Notes: a model not told the origin generated them from the letters alone. A stretch of 55,890 bases of DNA from Dehalococcoidia bacterium (GCA_021295915.1 JAGWBK010000023.1:1-55890), one strand, 5' to 3'; shown: positions 25,737-34,302, counted from the first letter of the stretch. Numbers and translations: made by a program.

Positions 25737-27020
25737 ATGAAACTTCAGATACGGCGGCCCACTAAATCCCACTCCGAACAGGACTCAGAAACGAACGGCC
25801 ACGTCACGGCTGCCGAAATGTACCAGGTGCAGGACTCGTACGTCCGGTTCAACCAGAAGAACCACATGGGCTCGCAGATGATCTGGGATGCCCGGTCCAA
25901 GGCTGAACGGGACAAGCTGAAGGTCAAGCAGCGAGAGCTTACGGAGAAGGGACGCGCCGGATTCGAGGCTCCTGCATGGGGACTGGAATACGCATCAGAG
26001 TCCCTGCTGAATCTCATGGACTTCTCGAAGAACCAGTCCGATAGGCCAGCAAACGCATGGCAGTCTGAGATGGAGCCCTCACCCACGGGTCGACCCGAAA
26101 CCTCCCCTGAAGAGGCCTCGGAGATGTTGCGGAAGGCCGCCCAGATGTTCGGAGCGGACCAGGTTGGCTTCGCTAAGCTGGACCGTCGCTGGGTGTATTC
26201 CCACTACTTCGACGATGAGACGAAGGAGGCCTACCCCATCAAGTTCTCCGATGAGCCCGGGTACGAACAGTACGACCGGCCCATTCGCCTCGAAGATGGG
26301 ACCCGGGTCATCCCGAAGGAGATGAAGTATGTCGTCGTGATGCTCCACGAGTGGGGCAAGGACGTCGATGGCACGGAGTACGCACCGGCTCTTCTCACTG
26401 AGGGACTCAGTACGCTGGCGTATGCCCGAATGGCCCCGACGCTGTGGATGACCGCCGAGTTCATACGGGGGCTGGGGTACAACGCCATCCCTATGGCTAA
26501 TGACACAGCGCTGAGCATTCCACTGGCTGTCGACGCGGGTCTGGGCCAGCTTGGGAGACACGGCCTCCTGATCAACCCCAAGGTGGGGTCGCGCTGCCGT
26601 ATCTCCAAGATCTTCACCGATCTCCCATTGGAGGCCATCGGAGCCGTTGACTCAGGCATCACCGAGTTCTGCAACGCGTGTCAGAAGTGTGTCCCGAAGT
26701 GCGGCACCAAGGCCATCACAACGGACGACCGGAGTTTCGAGCCCCTGGCCAAGAGCAACTCGTCGGGAGTGCTCTCGTGGAAGGTGGATGCAGAGAAGTG
26801 CAGCACGTTCCAGATCCGTGTCGGAAGCACCTGCAGCACGTGCGTCCGCAGGTGCGCCTGGACCAAACCGCCCAGTAAGATGTATGCGATACCACGCTTC
26901 ATCATCAGGAACTTCCGGTGGAGGTGGTTGAACAAGACCTGGGTATGGCTGGATGATCTGGCAGGACACGGAAAGTTCGACAAGAAGCCCGATGATTTCT
27001 GGATGGCGGAACGTAGATAG
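25737..27020 (+). CDS. Reductive-dehalogenase-like (RdhA/QueG superfamily) Fe-S protein without Tat signal
   Basis: A 427-residue protein of the corrinoid/Fe-S RdhA superfamily. Residues about 235-300 carry the core (FIRGLGYNAIPMANDTALSI, then DAGLGQLGRHGLLINPKVG and KIFTDLPLE), as in reductive dehalogenases. Two [4Fe-4S] motifs follow: C312-x2-C315-x2-C318-x3-C322, and C355-x10-C366-x2-C369-x3-C373 followed by W375. There is no twin-arginine signal and no membrane segment, and no RdhB anchor gene is adjacent, unlike respiratory dehalogenases. It is thus probably a cytosolic catabolic or non-respiratory member. A corrinoid cofactor is expected from the family. AGGAG lies 10 bases before the ATG. 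An antibiotic-monooxygenase-like gene follows after 76 bases. Activity (dehalogenation or another reductive step) is not decided by sequence. Confidence 0.85.
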   Translation: MKLQIRRPTKSHSEQDSETNGHVTAAEMYQVQDSYVRFNQKNHMGSQMIWDARSKAERDKLKVKQRELTEKGRAGFEAPAWGLEYASESLLNLMDFSKNQSDRPANAWQSEMEPSPTGRPETSPEEASEMLRKAAQMFGADQVGFAKLDRRWVYSHYFDDETKEAYPIKFSDEPGYEQYDRPIRLEDGTRVIPKEMKYVVVMLHEWGKDVDGTEYAPALLTEGLSTLAYARMAPTLWMTAEFIRGLGYNAIPMANDTALSIPLAVDAGLGQLGRHGLLINPKVGSRCRISKIFTDLPLEAIGAVDSGITEFCNACQKCVPKCGTKAITTDDRSFEPLAKSNSSGVLSWKVDAEKCSTFQIRVGSTCSTCVRRCAWTKPPSKMYAIPRFIIRNFRWRWLNKTWVWLDDLAGHGKFDKKPDDFWMAERR

Positions 27021-27096
27021 GTCCGGCGTACTCTGACGAGCAGCGGGTGCGGCCGTCGCACAGCGCAATTGGGCAGTTTCACAGGAGCCAGGATAG

Positions 27097-27420
27097 TTGA
27101 CACAGGCGAACACACCACAGCCACCGTACTACGCGGCGATCTTCTCATCGACGCACACCGGCAATCACGAGGGCTACGCCGAGGACACAGAGACCATACT
27201 CGATCTGGCAAAGCAGCAGCCTGGCTTCCTTGGTATCGAGGCCGCTGGCGACGATGACCTGAGCATCGCCGTATCGTACTGGGACAGCGATGAGTCGATC
27301 CAAGCCTTCAAGCAGCTCGCGGAGCATCTCGTCATTCAGGAGCGGGGCCGCGAGATCTACTATAGAAGCTACAAGGTACGCGTCGCGAGGGTGGAACGCG
27401 ACTACGGTTTCAGCACGTAG
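27097..27420 (+). CDS. Antibiotic biosynthesis monooxygenase (ABM) domain protein
   Basis: A 107-residue ferredoxin-like alpha+beta barrel protein of the ABM/DUF3291-like type. YYAAIFSSTHTG forms the first strand, then TILDLAKQQPGFLGIEAA, LSIAVSYWDSDESIQAFKQ and a last strand YRSYKVRVARVERDYGF. The WDSDESIQAFK segment is the family's most recognisable feature. It starts with TTG behind CAGGAGCC, and no other start fits. Such proteins act as small cofactor-independent oxygenases or as heme-binding or stress proteins. It follows the RdhA-like gene on the same strand. Confidence 0.82.
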   Translation: MTQANTPQPPYYAAIFSSTHTGNHEGYAEDTETILDLAKQQPGFLGIEAAGDDDLSIAVSYWDSDESIQAFKQLAEHLVIQERGREIYYRSYKVRVARVERDYGFST

Positions 27421-27620
27421 TCCACAGGATATTTCCTGATTCGACTGGCTGGTCTCTGACCGGCGGTTACGGCGGCCCTCTCGCGCAGAGCATCCGGCGG
27501 GTACAGCGAAATCTGATCGAATGGGATCCGCCACGGCATACGCCAGTCGGCGGTGTCGTTGAATGATATGGCGCCCTGCCAGCTCAGCCTCTGGTCGTCC
27601 GGACGCAGCTTCTGTGTCAT
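27402..27620 (-). pseudogene. N-terminal fragment of an SGNH/GDSL-type hydrolase
   Basis: A 72-residue open frame whose first 53 residues (LSWQGAISFNDTADWRMPWR, then LYPPDALRERAAVTAGQR) look like the N-terminal carbohydrate-binding-like lead of GDSL/SGNH esterases. The rest of the enzyme, including the GDS block, is missing, and the end overlaps the ABM gene by 19 bases in antisense. It has an ATG with GGAAGGTG upstream. I read it as a truncated remnant. The family call is from memory of similar starts and is moderate. Confidence 0.45.
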
Positions 27621-27657
27621 GCCATTTCACCTTCCAAGCGTGTTCTTATTCTGCGAC

Positions 27658-28221
27658 TCAGGTGGCCGCGCTGACCATCTCCAAGAGCTTCCCCACCGTT
27701 CTCCAGTTCCGGGATGTGCTGGTGGTCGAGAGGCTGGAGTCGAAGTAGGCATTCGTGAGCTTGCTGCGGGCAACCCCGTTCGGAAAATGGAGAAAGACCT
27801 CACGCCCCAGCACCGCAAACTCGTCGCCGGGCGAGCGATTCGGGTCAAGCGCCTCGACGTGCGCCCGGTCGGGCAGATCAGCCAGGAACATGACGTGCAG
27901 CTTGTTCGCCTCAGCTCCAATTTCCGCGAAGGGGTTGGCTCGCACGATCTCCTCGAATTCACTCGCCGTGCGGGTGACCACAGGGATGCTATAGCCGAAC
28001 TGGTCCATGATCGACGCACTGATCAGAGACGGGATGTCTCCAGCCAGCGCAGAGTCGGCGCGAAAGACGACGTTCCCGCTCTGGATGTAAGTCCGGACGT
28101 CGTCGCATCCCGCCTCCCGGAACATGGCAGCAAGGTCCGCCATCGGCAGCTTGTTCTTCCCGCCAACGTTGATCCCGCGAAGCAGCGCGACGTTCGCGCC
28201 TGTCGTGTCGTCATTGGACAT
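27658..28221 (-). CDS. DUF1697 family protein
   Basis: A 187-residue cytosolic protein of the DUF1697 family. The conserved opening is ANVALLRGINVGGKNKLPMADLAAMF (residues 8-33), followed by VRTYIQSGNVVF, the second-domain start IPVVTRTASEFEEIVRANPF and GREVFLHFPNGVARSKLTNAYF. These are the usual landmarks over the full length. I chose the ATG at 28221 with GAGAAGGCA upstream. The end differs slightly from family consensus but is not truncated. Biochemical function unknown. It is the last gene of a small minus-strand group with a glycine-zipper protein and a toxin-antitoxin-like pair. Confidence 0.88.
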   Translation of the reverse strand: MSNDDTTGANVALLRGINVGGKNKLPMADLAAMFREAGCDDVRTYIQSGNVVFRADSALAGDIPSLISASIMDQFGYSIPVVTRTASEFEEIVRANPFAEIGAEANKLHVMFLADLPDRAHVEALDPNRSPGDEFAVLGREVFLHFPNGVARSKLTNAYFDSSLSTTSTSRNWRTVGKLLEMVSAAT

Positions 28222-28322
28222 AATGTGCCTTCTCTTTGCTGGGGTCGGAGACCCCAGCGGCGACAATCACGATGCTGGTAATGGGGCCAAGTATGAACTG
28301 GCTGATGAACGCCACGGGAGAC

Positions 28323-28511
28323 CTATGGGTAGAAGGTCCGGTACCCGATGACATTGGCGAACGCACCAATCACAGCGCCGACGGCTACCCCGATTACGAC
28401 TCCGATGACGATGCCCAGGGTGTCGCCCAGCGCCCACCCAATTGCGCCGCCAAGCACGATTCCAACTACGGCTCCGAACTTGGCGTCCCGCGAGTTTGCC
28501 CGCTTCAGCAT
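28323..28511 (-). CDS. Small glycine-zipper membrane protein
   Basis: A 62-residue protein. A short basic head (MLKRANSRDAK) is followed by about 45 residues of Gly-x3-Gly repeats (GAVVGIVLGGAIGWALGD, IVIGVVIGVAVGAVIGAF), the pattern of glycine-zipper proteins that oligomerise in membranes. The ATG has GAGGAGACGCCC upstream and overlaps the end of the truncated PIN-like gene by seven bases. Role unknown. It could be a small structural or pore-like protein; no signal peptidase site is clear. Confidence 0.7.
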   Translation of the reverse strand: MLKRANSRDAKFGAVVGIVLGGAIGWALGDTLGIVIGVVIGVAVGAVIGAFANVIGYRTFYP

Positions 28512-28687
28512 GGGCGTCTCCTCTCTGCGCCGAACAGGGCTGATGATGTGACCAGTGCGGCCAGCTCCAGCAGGGCTCGATCTCCTGGGTCAGGGCCGAG
28601 CTCCCTGGCCTCGACAACGTCGTGTCCGTTGATGCGAAGCCACTCTGCTAAACGGGCGCCGGCGCACCGGTCAACCAGAAACCTCAC
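28505..28687 (-). CDS. Truncated DUF5615 PIN-like toxin
   Basis: A 60-residue frame starting MRFLVDRCAGARLAEWLRINGHDVVEARELGPDPGD, typical of DUF5615 PIN-like proteins, the usual partners of DUF433. Relatives are about 110-120 residues and continue with an LVTxDxDFG-type segment holding acidic catalytic residues. Here the frame ends in VTSSALFGAERRRPC right after ALLELA, so the nuclease core is missing. The start is GTG and overlaps the antitoxin stop by one base, showing the original operon coupling. Probably inactive as a nuclease. Confidence 0.75.
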   Translation of the reverse strand: MRFLVDRCAGARLAEWLRINGHDVVEARELGPDPGDRALLELAALVTSSALFGAERRRPC

Positions 28688-28935
28688 TAACCCTCTACAG
28701 ACACAGCGGCCAGAGAGTCTCCTGCAATAACAGCATGAGCGTAGGCTGTGCAGGCGCGAATGTCCTCCAGTTCGAGGTCAGGATAGTCGTCGAGGATGTC
28801 CTCAGGCTCGACACCCTGGGAGAGCAAACTCAGAATTAGCTCCACAGACACACGCATGTCGCGAATGATCGGCTTGCCGCCAAAGACATCGGGGCGGGCG
28901 GTTATCCGCTTCAGGAGATCCTGGTCGATCGTCAT
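28687..28935 (-). CDS. DUF433 antitoxin-like protein
   Basis: An 82-residue DUF433 protein, a small helix-turn-helix antitoxin-like family (VapB-type partner of PIN-like DUF5615). Landmarks are ITARPDVFGGKPIIRDMRVSVELILSLL and EDILDDYPDLELEDIRACTAYA, the full family signature. I chose the ATG at 28935 with CGGAGC upstream over a TTG eight codons earlier. Its partner immediately downstream is truncated, so the antitoxin is an orphan or a solitary repressor. Confidence 0.88.
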   Translation of the reverse strand: MTIDQDLLKRITARPDVFGGKPIIRDMRVSVELILSLLSQGVEPEDILDDYPDLELEDIRACTAYAHAVIAGDSLAAVSVEG

Positions 28936-29127
28936 GCCGTAGCTCCGTAGTATCTCCAACGGTTAGTTGTCAGGGCTGTCAACAGCATAGCATCGGCACA
29001 CCACTAGGTCACTCGACGGACATGGTCAGCAAACAGGTGGAACGGCTTGGCGATCAAGCCTTGGTCAAGTCGAGATCGCACCCCAGTAGGACTGTACCAC
29101 GGTCTGGACCGACTACTGCGTGTCACC

Positions 29128-30237
29128 TCACGCCACTGTTACACGCCGTCCTTCGTCGCTCGACTGCTGGATGGCGTCGATAAGTCGATGCAGGCCAACG
29201 GCGTGATCGAAGTCGGGGACGGCGGGGACTGCGCTGGCCGTGCCGTGGATCGACGCTGCGAACTGGCTGTAGAGCTGGCCGACGTTGTACGGCGATCCGT
29301 CGGGTATCTCAGGCGCGGGATACAGCTCCGTGGGAGGTGTCAGGTCCTCCAGGTCGTTGCTGCCTCCGCGGGCTCCCCTGATTCTCACGTCTTGCAGTTG
29401 AGGCGAGTCCGGCGAGTCCGCCACCAGCGTCCCCTCCTCGCCGTAGACCTCCATCAGGTAGCCGCTGCCGGCCCACGCGGTGTTGCCGACCTGCACCGAC
29501 GCCACGGCGCCGCTCTGTAGGTTGCCGCTGACCAGGATGTTGTCCGGCGACGTCACCGGCAGGTCCTTACCGGTGTCGGTCTCGTGCCAGGTGGTGGCCT
29601 GTGTGCTGACGACGGCGGCCACGTCTGCGAACTCGCCGACCACGCTGCACATCGCGTCGATGGTGTGTCCGCAGGCGATGGTCAGCGTATTCGCACCAAG
29701 CTCGACGTCACGCTGCCACGTCCGTCCCGAGACCCGCGACAGCACGCCCTCGCGCATCAGCCGCACGTGACAGGTCATCACCCGTCCCACGAACCCGTCG
29801 GCGACGAGGTTGCGCAGGTGGATGATGGCGGGATTTGCCCTCGCCTGCACACCGACCGCTGTCCTGACGCCCTGCTGACGGGCGAACTCGGCCATCTCGA
29901 TGGCCTCTGCGGTGGTGCGACCCAGCGGCCACTCGGTGAAGGTGTGCTTGCCTGCACGCAGCGACGCCATGGTCGGCTCGTAGTGCGATGGCACCCGCAG
30001 CGAGATCGTGGCGGCATCGATGTCGGCGTCGGCCAGCATCTTGTTGTAGTCGTCCCACGCGCTCCCCGCGTTGAACGCCGCCTTCGCCTCGTCCGCCGAC
30101 TCCCGTCGAGTGGTGCAGACGGCTGCCAGTTCAAACTGGGAGTGGGCCTCCAGCGCGGGCAGGTGCGCCCTCGGCGACCACCCCTGGTGAATGTTTGCTC
30201 CGATAAGTCCAAGTCGAATCGGCTGTTGCGAAGTCAT
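29128..30237 (-). CDS. Gfo/Idh/MocA family oxidoreductase (Gal80-like subgroup)
   Basis: A 369-residue NAD(P)-binding dehydrogenase. The Rossmann start is IRLGLIGANIHQGWSPRAH, with ELAAVCTTRRESADEA after strand 2. The conserved EKP of the family, whose Lys is catalytic in most members, reads E-W-P in FTEWPLGRTTAEA; this EWPLG form is the one found in Gal80-type proteins. GVQARANPAIIHLRNLVADGFVG and the ACGHTIDAMCSVVG helix, with the usual catalytic-region His, follow. The ATG sits behind AGGAGGTTGATC. Without the Lys it may bind rather than oxidise its sugar-like ligand, or use another residue. Neighbours upstream on the same strand are an HpaB-like flavoprotein and a small DNA-binding-like protein. 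Confidence 0.88.
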   Translation of the reverse strand: MTSQQPIRLGLIGANIHQGWSPRAHLPALEAHSQFELAAVCTTRRESADEAKAAFNAGSAWDDYNKMLADADIDAATISLRVPSHYEPTMASLRAGKHTFTEWPLGRTTAEAIEMAEFARQQGVRTAVGVQARANPAIIHLRNLVADGFVGRVMTCHVRLMREGVLSRVSGRTWQRDVELGANTLTIACGHTIDAMCSVVGEFADVAAVVSTQATTWHETDTGKDLPVTSPDNILVSGNLQSGAVASVQVGNTAWAGSGYLMEVYGEEGTLVADSPDSPQLQDVRIRGARGGSNDLEDLTPPTELYPAPEIPDGSPYNVGQLYSQFAASIHGTASAVPAVPDFDHAVGLHRLIDAIQQSSDEGRRVTVA

Positions 30238-30332
30238 GATCAACCTCCTGGTTCGTGTCGAGATAGTGCGGTCATCGTACCGGAGTCTTTCACAGTACTG
30301 GAACCAACTACGGCAGGCAGCCGAGAGGCTCC

Positions 30333-31532
30333 CTAGAACCCCGGCATATTCGGCCTCTCACCCAGCAGCAGCGCTCCGCCGTCGGCCAGGGTCGCAGGCC
30401 GCATGGCGACGTGTGCGGCGACGGTGTGCACGTCGCGGAACAGCCGCTCCACAGGCGACGAGACGTATATGGACTCAGTGCCCCCGGCGCGGTACACCCG
30501 GTCCACCGCGTCGACTGAGGCGGTGCCTGCATTGGTACAGGCCAGGCGAAAGCGGGCTCGCAGCTCCGAACTCAGCGGTTCGCCGGTGGTGATCTTCGCC
30601 CACACCTGGGCCAGAGTGTCATGCAGGTAGGCCCGCGCGCTGCCCACGAGGGCTTCTGCGGCCCCCAGGTCGCCCTGCTTGTCGAAGTTGGTTGACGCTG
30701 GACGACTGCTTGGCAGTTCCTGCTTCCCCCCAAGGATTTCGATCAGGCTGTCGACCGCACCTCGCGCTCCGCCCAACGCAACAGACGCCATCGCGCCGAC
30801 CACCATTGCGCTGTAGGTGTAGTGACGGTTCGGACGAAGGTTCGGCGCTCGCAGCGGGTGCTGGGACACCATCCGGTCGGGAACGAAGACGTCGTCCATC
30901 GTGTAATCGTGGCTGCCGGTACCCCGCAGGCCCGTCGAGTGCCAGGTATCGAGGATGTGGCAGTCACCAATCGGCGTGTAGAACACCCGCCAGCCGGGGA
31001 CGTCGCCGTCCATGATCGGCCCCTGCTCGTCGTGGAGCCAGCCGCCACTGGCCATCCAGTCAGCCTGGTGGCAGCCGCTGCCCATGGGCCACTGACCTGA
31101 TACTCGCCAGCCGCCGTCGACCCTCAGCGCCTGCCCATGGGGCACCAGGTTGCCGACCACGTTTATTGGCACGCCAGGTGTGAAGATTTCCGTGACTGCC
31201 TCATCCGGCAGTACCCTGGCAGTCCAGAAGTTCGTGGAGGCGACGATCATCACCACCCAACCCACGGAGGGGCTGACCGTGGACAGCGTCTCCACCACCT
31301 GCGCCGCGGTGAGCGGATCGGCCTCCAGGCCGCCCAGCTCCCGGCCCAGCAACATGCGGAAGAACCCCGCATCGGCCAGCCTGGTCACCAGGCGGTCTGG
31401 CAGTTGGCGCGCATCGTCGATCTCATCGACCATGCCCCGGATTTCGGGGAGCAGGGAGTGAGCCGAGCCGATAAGGTCCTCGCCCAGGATGCCATCCGCC
31501 CCGTCAGTTGCGTTATCGCGAGTGTCGCTCAT
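30333..31532 (-). CDS. Acyl-CoA dehydrogenase-fold flavin monooxygenase (HpaB/hydroxylase-like)
   Basis: A 399-residue flavoprotein with the acyl-CoA dehydrogenase fold, closest to the two-component hydroxylases (p-hydroxyphenylacetate hydroxylase-like, with a type-2 C-terminal domain). The N-terminal helices include RLVTRLADAGFFRMLLGRELGGLEADPL; the middle domain has SPSVGWVVMIV, GWRVSGQWPMGSGCHQADW and DTWHSTGLRGTGSHDYTMDDVFVP. The late AGGTESIYVSSPVERLFRDVHTVAAHVAMRP is the C-terminal hallmark. No acyl-CoA base is apparent, consistent with oxygenase rather than dehydrogenase use. It needs reduced flavin from a reductase not seen here. The start ATG has AGGAC upstream. Substrate unknown, probably an aromatic or other ring compound. 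Confidence 0.87.
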   Translation of the reverse strand: MSDTRDNATDGADGILGEDLIGSAHSLLPEIRGMVDEIDDARQLPDRLVTRLADAGFFRMLLGRELGGLEADPLTAAQVVETLSTVSPSVGWVVMIVASTNFWTARVLPDEAVTEIFTPGVPINVVGNLVPHGQALRVDGGWRVSGQWPMGSGCHQADWMASGGWLHDEQGPIMDGDVPGWRVFYTPIGDCHILDTWHSTGLRGTGSHDYTMDDVFVPDRMVSQHPLRAPNLRPNRHYTYSAMVVGAMASVALGGARGAVDSLIEILGGKQELPSSRPASTNFDKQGDLGAAEALVGSARAYLHDTLAQVWAKITTGEPLSSELRARFRLACTNAGTASVDAVDRVYRAGGTESIYVSSPVERLFRDVHTVAAHVAMRPATLADGGALLLGERPNMPGF

Positions 31533-31553
31533 TGATAGTCCTGCTTCCGGTAT

Positions 31554-31880
31554 TTACGCGTCCAGGATCCTCTCCAGCCGGACCTGGTTGATCACCAGGA
31601 GGCTCCGATAGGCAGCACGCGCCTCGGAGAGGATTCGCTGCGGATCATGCTGGTACTCAGCCCACACTTTCCGGGTCACCTCGGCTACCCTCCCGAGTCC
31701 CGCTTCCGGTACGGACGGATCGAGCGCGTCGAAGTTGCCCTTACGCATCCAGATGGACGCCTCAGAACGCCCGGTGGCTTCTGCAAGCTCTGTTATAGCA
31801 GGATCAGACTGGCTTATACTCCTGTTCCGGAGGTAGAGCACAGCCAGATCTTCTTCTCGTGTCCGCTGCCTTCCCGTCAT
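31554..31880 (-). CDS. Small protein resembling the N-terminal domain of HNH-type endonucleases
   Basis: A 108-residue protein. It matches by eye the helical domain found in front of some HNH nucleases: TREEDLAVLYLRNRS, DPAITELAEATGRSEASIWMRKGNFDALDP, and RVAEVTRKVWAEYQHDP. The GRSEASIWMRKGNFDALDP stretch looks like a helix-turn-helix. No nuclease motif follows, so it is either a stand-alone DNA-binding protein or a remnant. The ATG has CAGGAAT upstream. It lies 21 bases before the HpaB-like gene on the same strand and could be its regulator. Confidence 0.6.
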   Translation of the reverse strand: MTGRQRTREEDLAVLYLRNRSISQSDPAITELAEATGRSEASIWMRKGNFDALDPSVPEAGLGRVAEVTRKVWAEYQHDPQRILSEARAAYRSLLVINQVRLERILDA

Positions 31881-32052
31881 CAGACCATTCCTGAACTCTT
31901 CGAACCACGGCCCCTCAGCATTGACTCGAGCGTCTCCGATGCTTGGGACAGTTCAACCCACGTATACAGATGTCGTGTTCATGTTACCGTACTGTCTTGA
32001 GCGTGGGGGTGATTGCGGGAGGGACCCTGGAGAAGAGAGATCGACGTGATCG

Positions 32053-33342
32053 ATGAAAGATAGCCAGCCGGGTTTCTACTACGGCTGGGTGATTGTGGCC
32101 GTGATGGCCGTGTCCAGGGCTGTGACGATGGGCATGGGGTCACTCAACTTCGGCCTGTTCATCAAGCCCATGGGAGACCAGTTGGGAATTGGGCGCGCCG
32201 ACTTCGGCTGGGCACAGACTGCCCGTCAGGCATCGAGCTCCGTCACCAGCCCAGTCGTCGGCTGGCTGCTCGACAGGTACGGCGCCCGCATCATGCTGTC
32301 CGTTGCGGTGACCCTGACCGGCGTATCCATGATCGGGCTCGCATACATAAGTCATGCCTGGCAGCTCATCGCCCTGTTCGCCATCATGGGACTCGTCGGA
32401 CTGAGCGGCCCGGGGGCGCTGGTCACGTCCGTGCCGGTGCTGAAGTGGTTTGTGGTCGACCGGGGCAAGGCCGTCGCCTTCATGTCTCTGGGAGTCCCCT
32501 TCGGGGCGCTGATCTTCATCCCACTCACCCAGTTCGTCATAAACGTCGCCGGTTGGGAGATGTCCTGGATAGTCCTGGCCGTTATCGGGATAGGTGTGGT
32601 CGTTCCGCTCACTGGCATATTCGTCCGGAGGCAGCCCGAGGATATTGGACTCCTGCCCGACGGAGCTGTAGCACGGGACTCGGAGGAAGGAGACTCCGGC
32701 GCGCCAGGTGCGGCTTCCGATGAGGTCTCCTGGACCGTGTCCGAGGCGATACGAAGCACAACGCTGTGGAGGCTGGTCATCGTGTTCAGCGCGGTGTCAC
32801 TCGCCACCAGCACCGTCGGCCTTCACAGAATCCCCTCCTTCATGGACAAGGGGCTCGACCCCACGCTGATCTCCTTCGCCACCGCGTTCGACGCCGTGTG
32901 CGCGGGCGTGTCGACCTTCTCCTTCGGGATGCTGGTCAGGTACATTCCCGCGCGATATCTCGGAGCGACCGGCTTCATGTTGCTCGCCACGGCGAGCGTG
33001 CTGACCATCTATGCCAACAACATCCTGATCGTGTTCGTATCGATGGCGGTATTCGGACTGGGAATCGGCGGCATGATGTTCCTGCAGAACTTCATCTGGG
33101 CCGACTACTTCGGTCGCGACAGCGTTGGAAGCATCCGCGGACTCGTGAACCCGATCAACCTCGTGGTCGGCGGACTTGGAGCGCCCATAGCCGGCTACAT
33201 CCACGACTTCACAGGCACGTACGATCCCGCGTGGTGGGTGGGTGTCGCCCTAATGGTCTTCGCCGCCATTCTGACCATCGTCACACCAGCGCCAACAAAG
33301 CCAGTCGCCAGCGAGGGGGAACGAGTCTCGCCGGTGCCTTGA
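32053..33342 (+). CDS. MFS transporter (OFA/monocarboxylate-like)
   Basis: A 429-residue, 12-helix transporter. It has the OFA/MCT-type start FYYGWVIVAVMAVSRAVTMGMG and LNFGLFIKPMGDQLGIGRADFGW. The loop motif is GWLLDRYGARIM, SGPGALVTSVPVLKWF is in helix 4, and the central cytosolic loop is acidic (RDSEEGDSGAPGAASDEVSW). The second half has GIGGMMFLQNFIWADYFGRDSVGSIRGLV, typical of carboxylate transporters. The ATG at 32053 has only a weak GAGAAGAGAG upstream. The probable cargo is an organic acid; this is from the subfamily only. Confidence 0.87.
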   Translation: MKDSQPGFYYGWVIVAVMAVSRAVTMGMGSLNFGLFIKPMGDQLGIGRADFGWAQTARQASSSVTSPVVGWLLDRYGARIMLSVAVTLTGVSMIGLAYISHAWQLIALFAIMGLVGLSGPGALVTSVPVLKWFVVDRGKAVAFMSLGVPFGALIFIPLTQFVINVAGWEMSWIVLAVIGIGVVVPLTGIFVRRQPEDIGLLPDGAVARDSEEGDSGAPGAASDEVSWTVSEAIRSTTLWRLVIVFSAVSLATSTVGLHRIPSFMDKGLDPTLISFATAFDAVCAGVSTFSFGMLVRYIPARYLGATGFMLLATASVLTIYANNILIVFVSMAVFGLGIGGMMFLQNFIWADYFGRDSVGSIRGLVNPINLVVGGLGAPIAGYIHDFTGTYDPAWWVGVALMVFAAILTIVTPAPTKPVASEGERVSPVP

Positions 33343-33516
33343 GGCTAAGGACGGGGGTTGCGAAAACCGGGGATTAGCGTGGCTGGGATCAGTGAGCCCC
33401 ACATCACATGAGCGGGACTCCCGTCGTTAGAGGCTCACATGGCGCCGTCATGGGCTTATGCGACCGCCTCAGTCTGAACGAGATGTGCAGGCTTGCAGAC
33501 AGGGACATCGGCAACC

Positions 33517-34302
33517 TCACCCGCTGGTGAATATCTCGTTGGCAAGGTCCATTGCGCCCCGGGCGAACGGTATGCCGGCGTAGAGCGTCATGTGGCCGAA
33601 CACCTCGATGATCTGGTCCTGCGTGAACCCGATGTTCAGCGCGGCCCTGATGTGGCTCCGCAGCGGCCCCTCGCGTCCCAGCGCGGCCAGGCACGCCATG
33701 GTGCAGATGCAGCGGCTGGCGAGATCGAGCCCCGGTCGAGTCCAGGTCGCGCCCCAGTAGTACTCTCCGGTGATTTGACCCAGCTCCCTCTCAGCCTGTG
33801 TCGGCTGGTTCGCGCGTGTCGGCGAAGTGGTGCCCATGTAGCGCTGCCGTAGCTCCTCGCCGCGCTGGAACAGGCTGTCGGGGTCTTCGTCGGTGTCGTG
33901 GACACGCGACGGCGTGAAGTCTATCCCCCGCTCCTCGAAGACCTCCTTGCAGATCGTCAGCGCCTGGATGCCCGCCGGCGCTGCGCCGTACCAGGTGTCG
34001 TGAATGATCAGCTCCACGAGCTGCTCGGGGGTCAGTCCGACGTTCAGGGCGTTGCCCAGGTGCCGCTTGAGCTGCACCTCGCGGTTCATGACGATGAGGC
34101 ACGACAGCGTGATCATCTCCCGCTGTACCGGCGTCAACGCGGGCCGCCTCCAGATGTCGCCGAACAGCGCCTCGCCGAGAATTCTCTCCAGGTCCGGCGC
34201 AAGCTCCCACGCTGCCGGCGCCGACCCGCCGGAGATCTGTCCGCCGCCGAACATCCGCCGTGTCTCCTGTCCTCGTTCGTAGCGGTCGTCCAGTTCACTC
34301 AT
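33517..34302 (-). CDS. Carboxymuconolactone decarboxylase family protein, two CMD domains
   Basis: A 261-residue all-helical protein with two CMD/AhpD-like domains. The first, about residues 45-140, includes LTPVQREMITLSCLIVMNRE and LKRHLGNALNVGLTPEQLVELIIHDTWYGAAPAG. The second, about 180-260, includes RCICTMACLAALGREGPLRSHIRAALNIGFTQDQIIEVFGHMTLYAGIPF. The H-x3-ALN-x-G pattern is the family's active-site helix in gamma-carboxymuconolactone decarboxylases; no CxxC of AhpD type is present. I chose the ATG at 34302 with CGGAGGCGCGCT upstream, 41 codons inside the open frame. It probably has a role in aromatic ring-cleavage product turnover or a related lactone reaction. Confidence 0.85.
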   Translation of the reverse strand: MSELDDRYERGQETRRMFGGGQISGGSAPAAWELAPDLERILGEALFGDIWRRPALTPVQREMITLSCLIVMNREVQLKRHLGNALNVGLTPEQLVELIIHDTWYGAAPAGIQALTICKEVFEERGIDFTPSRVHDTDEDPDSLFQRGEELRQRYMGTTSPTRANQPTQAERELGQITGEYYWGATWTRPGLDLASRCICTMACLAALGREGPLRSHIRAALNIGFTQDQIIEVFGHMTLYAGIPFARGAMDLANEIFTSG

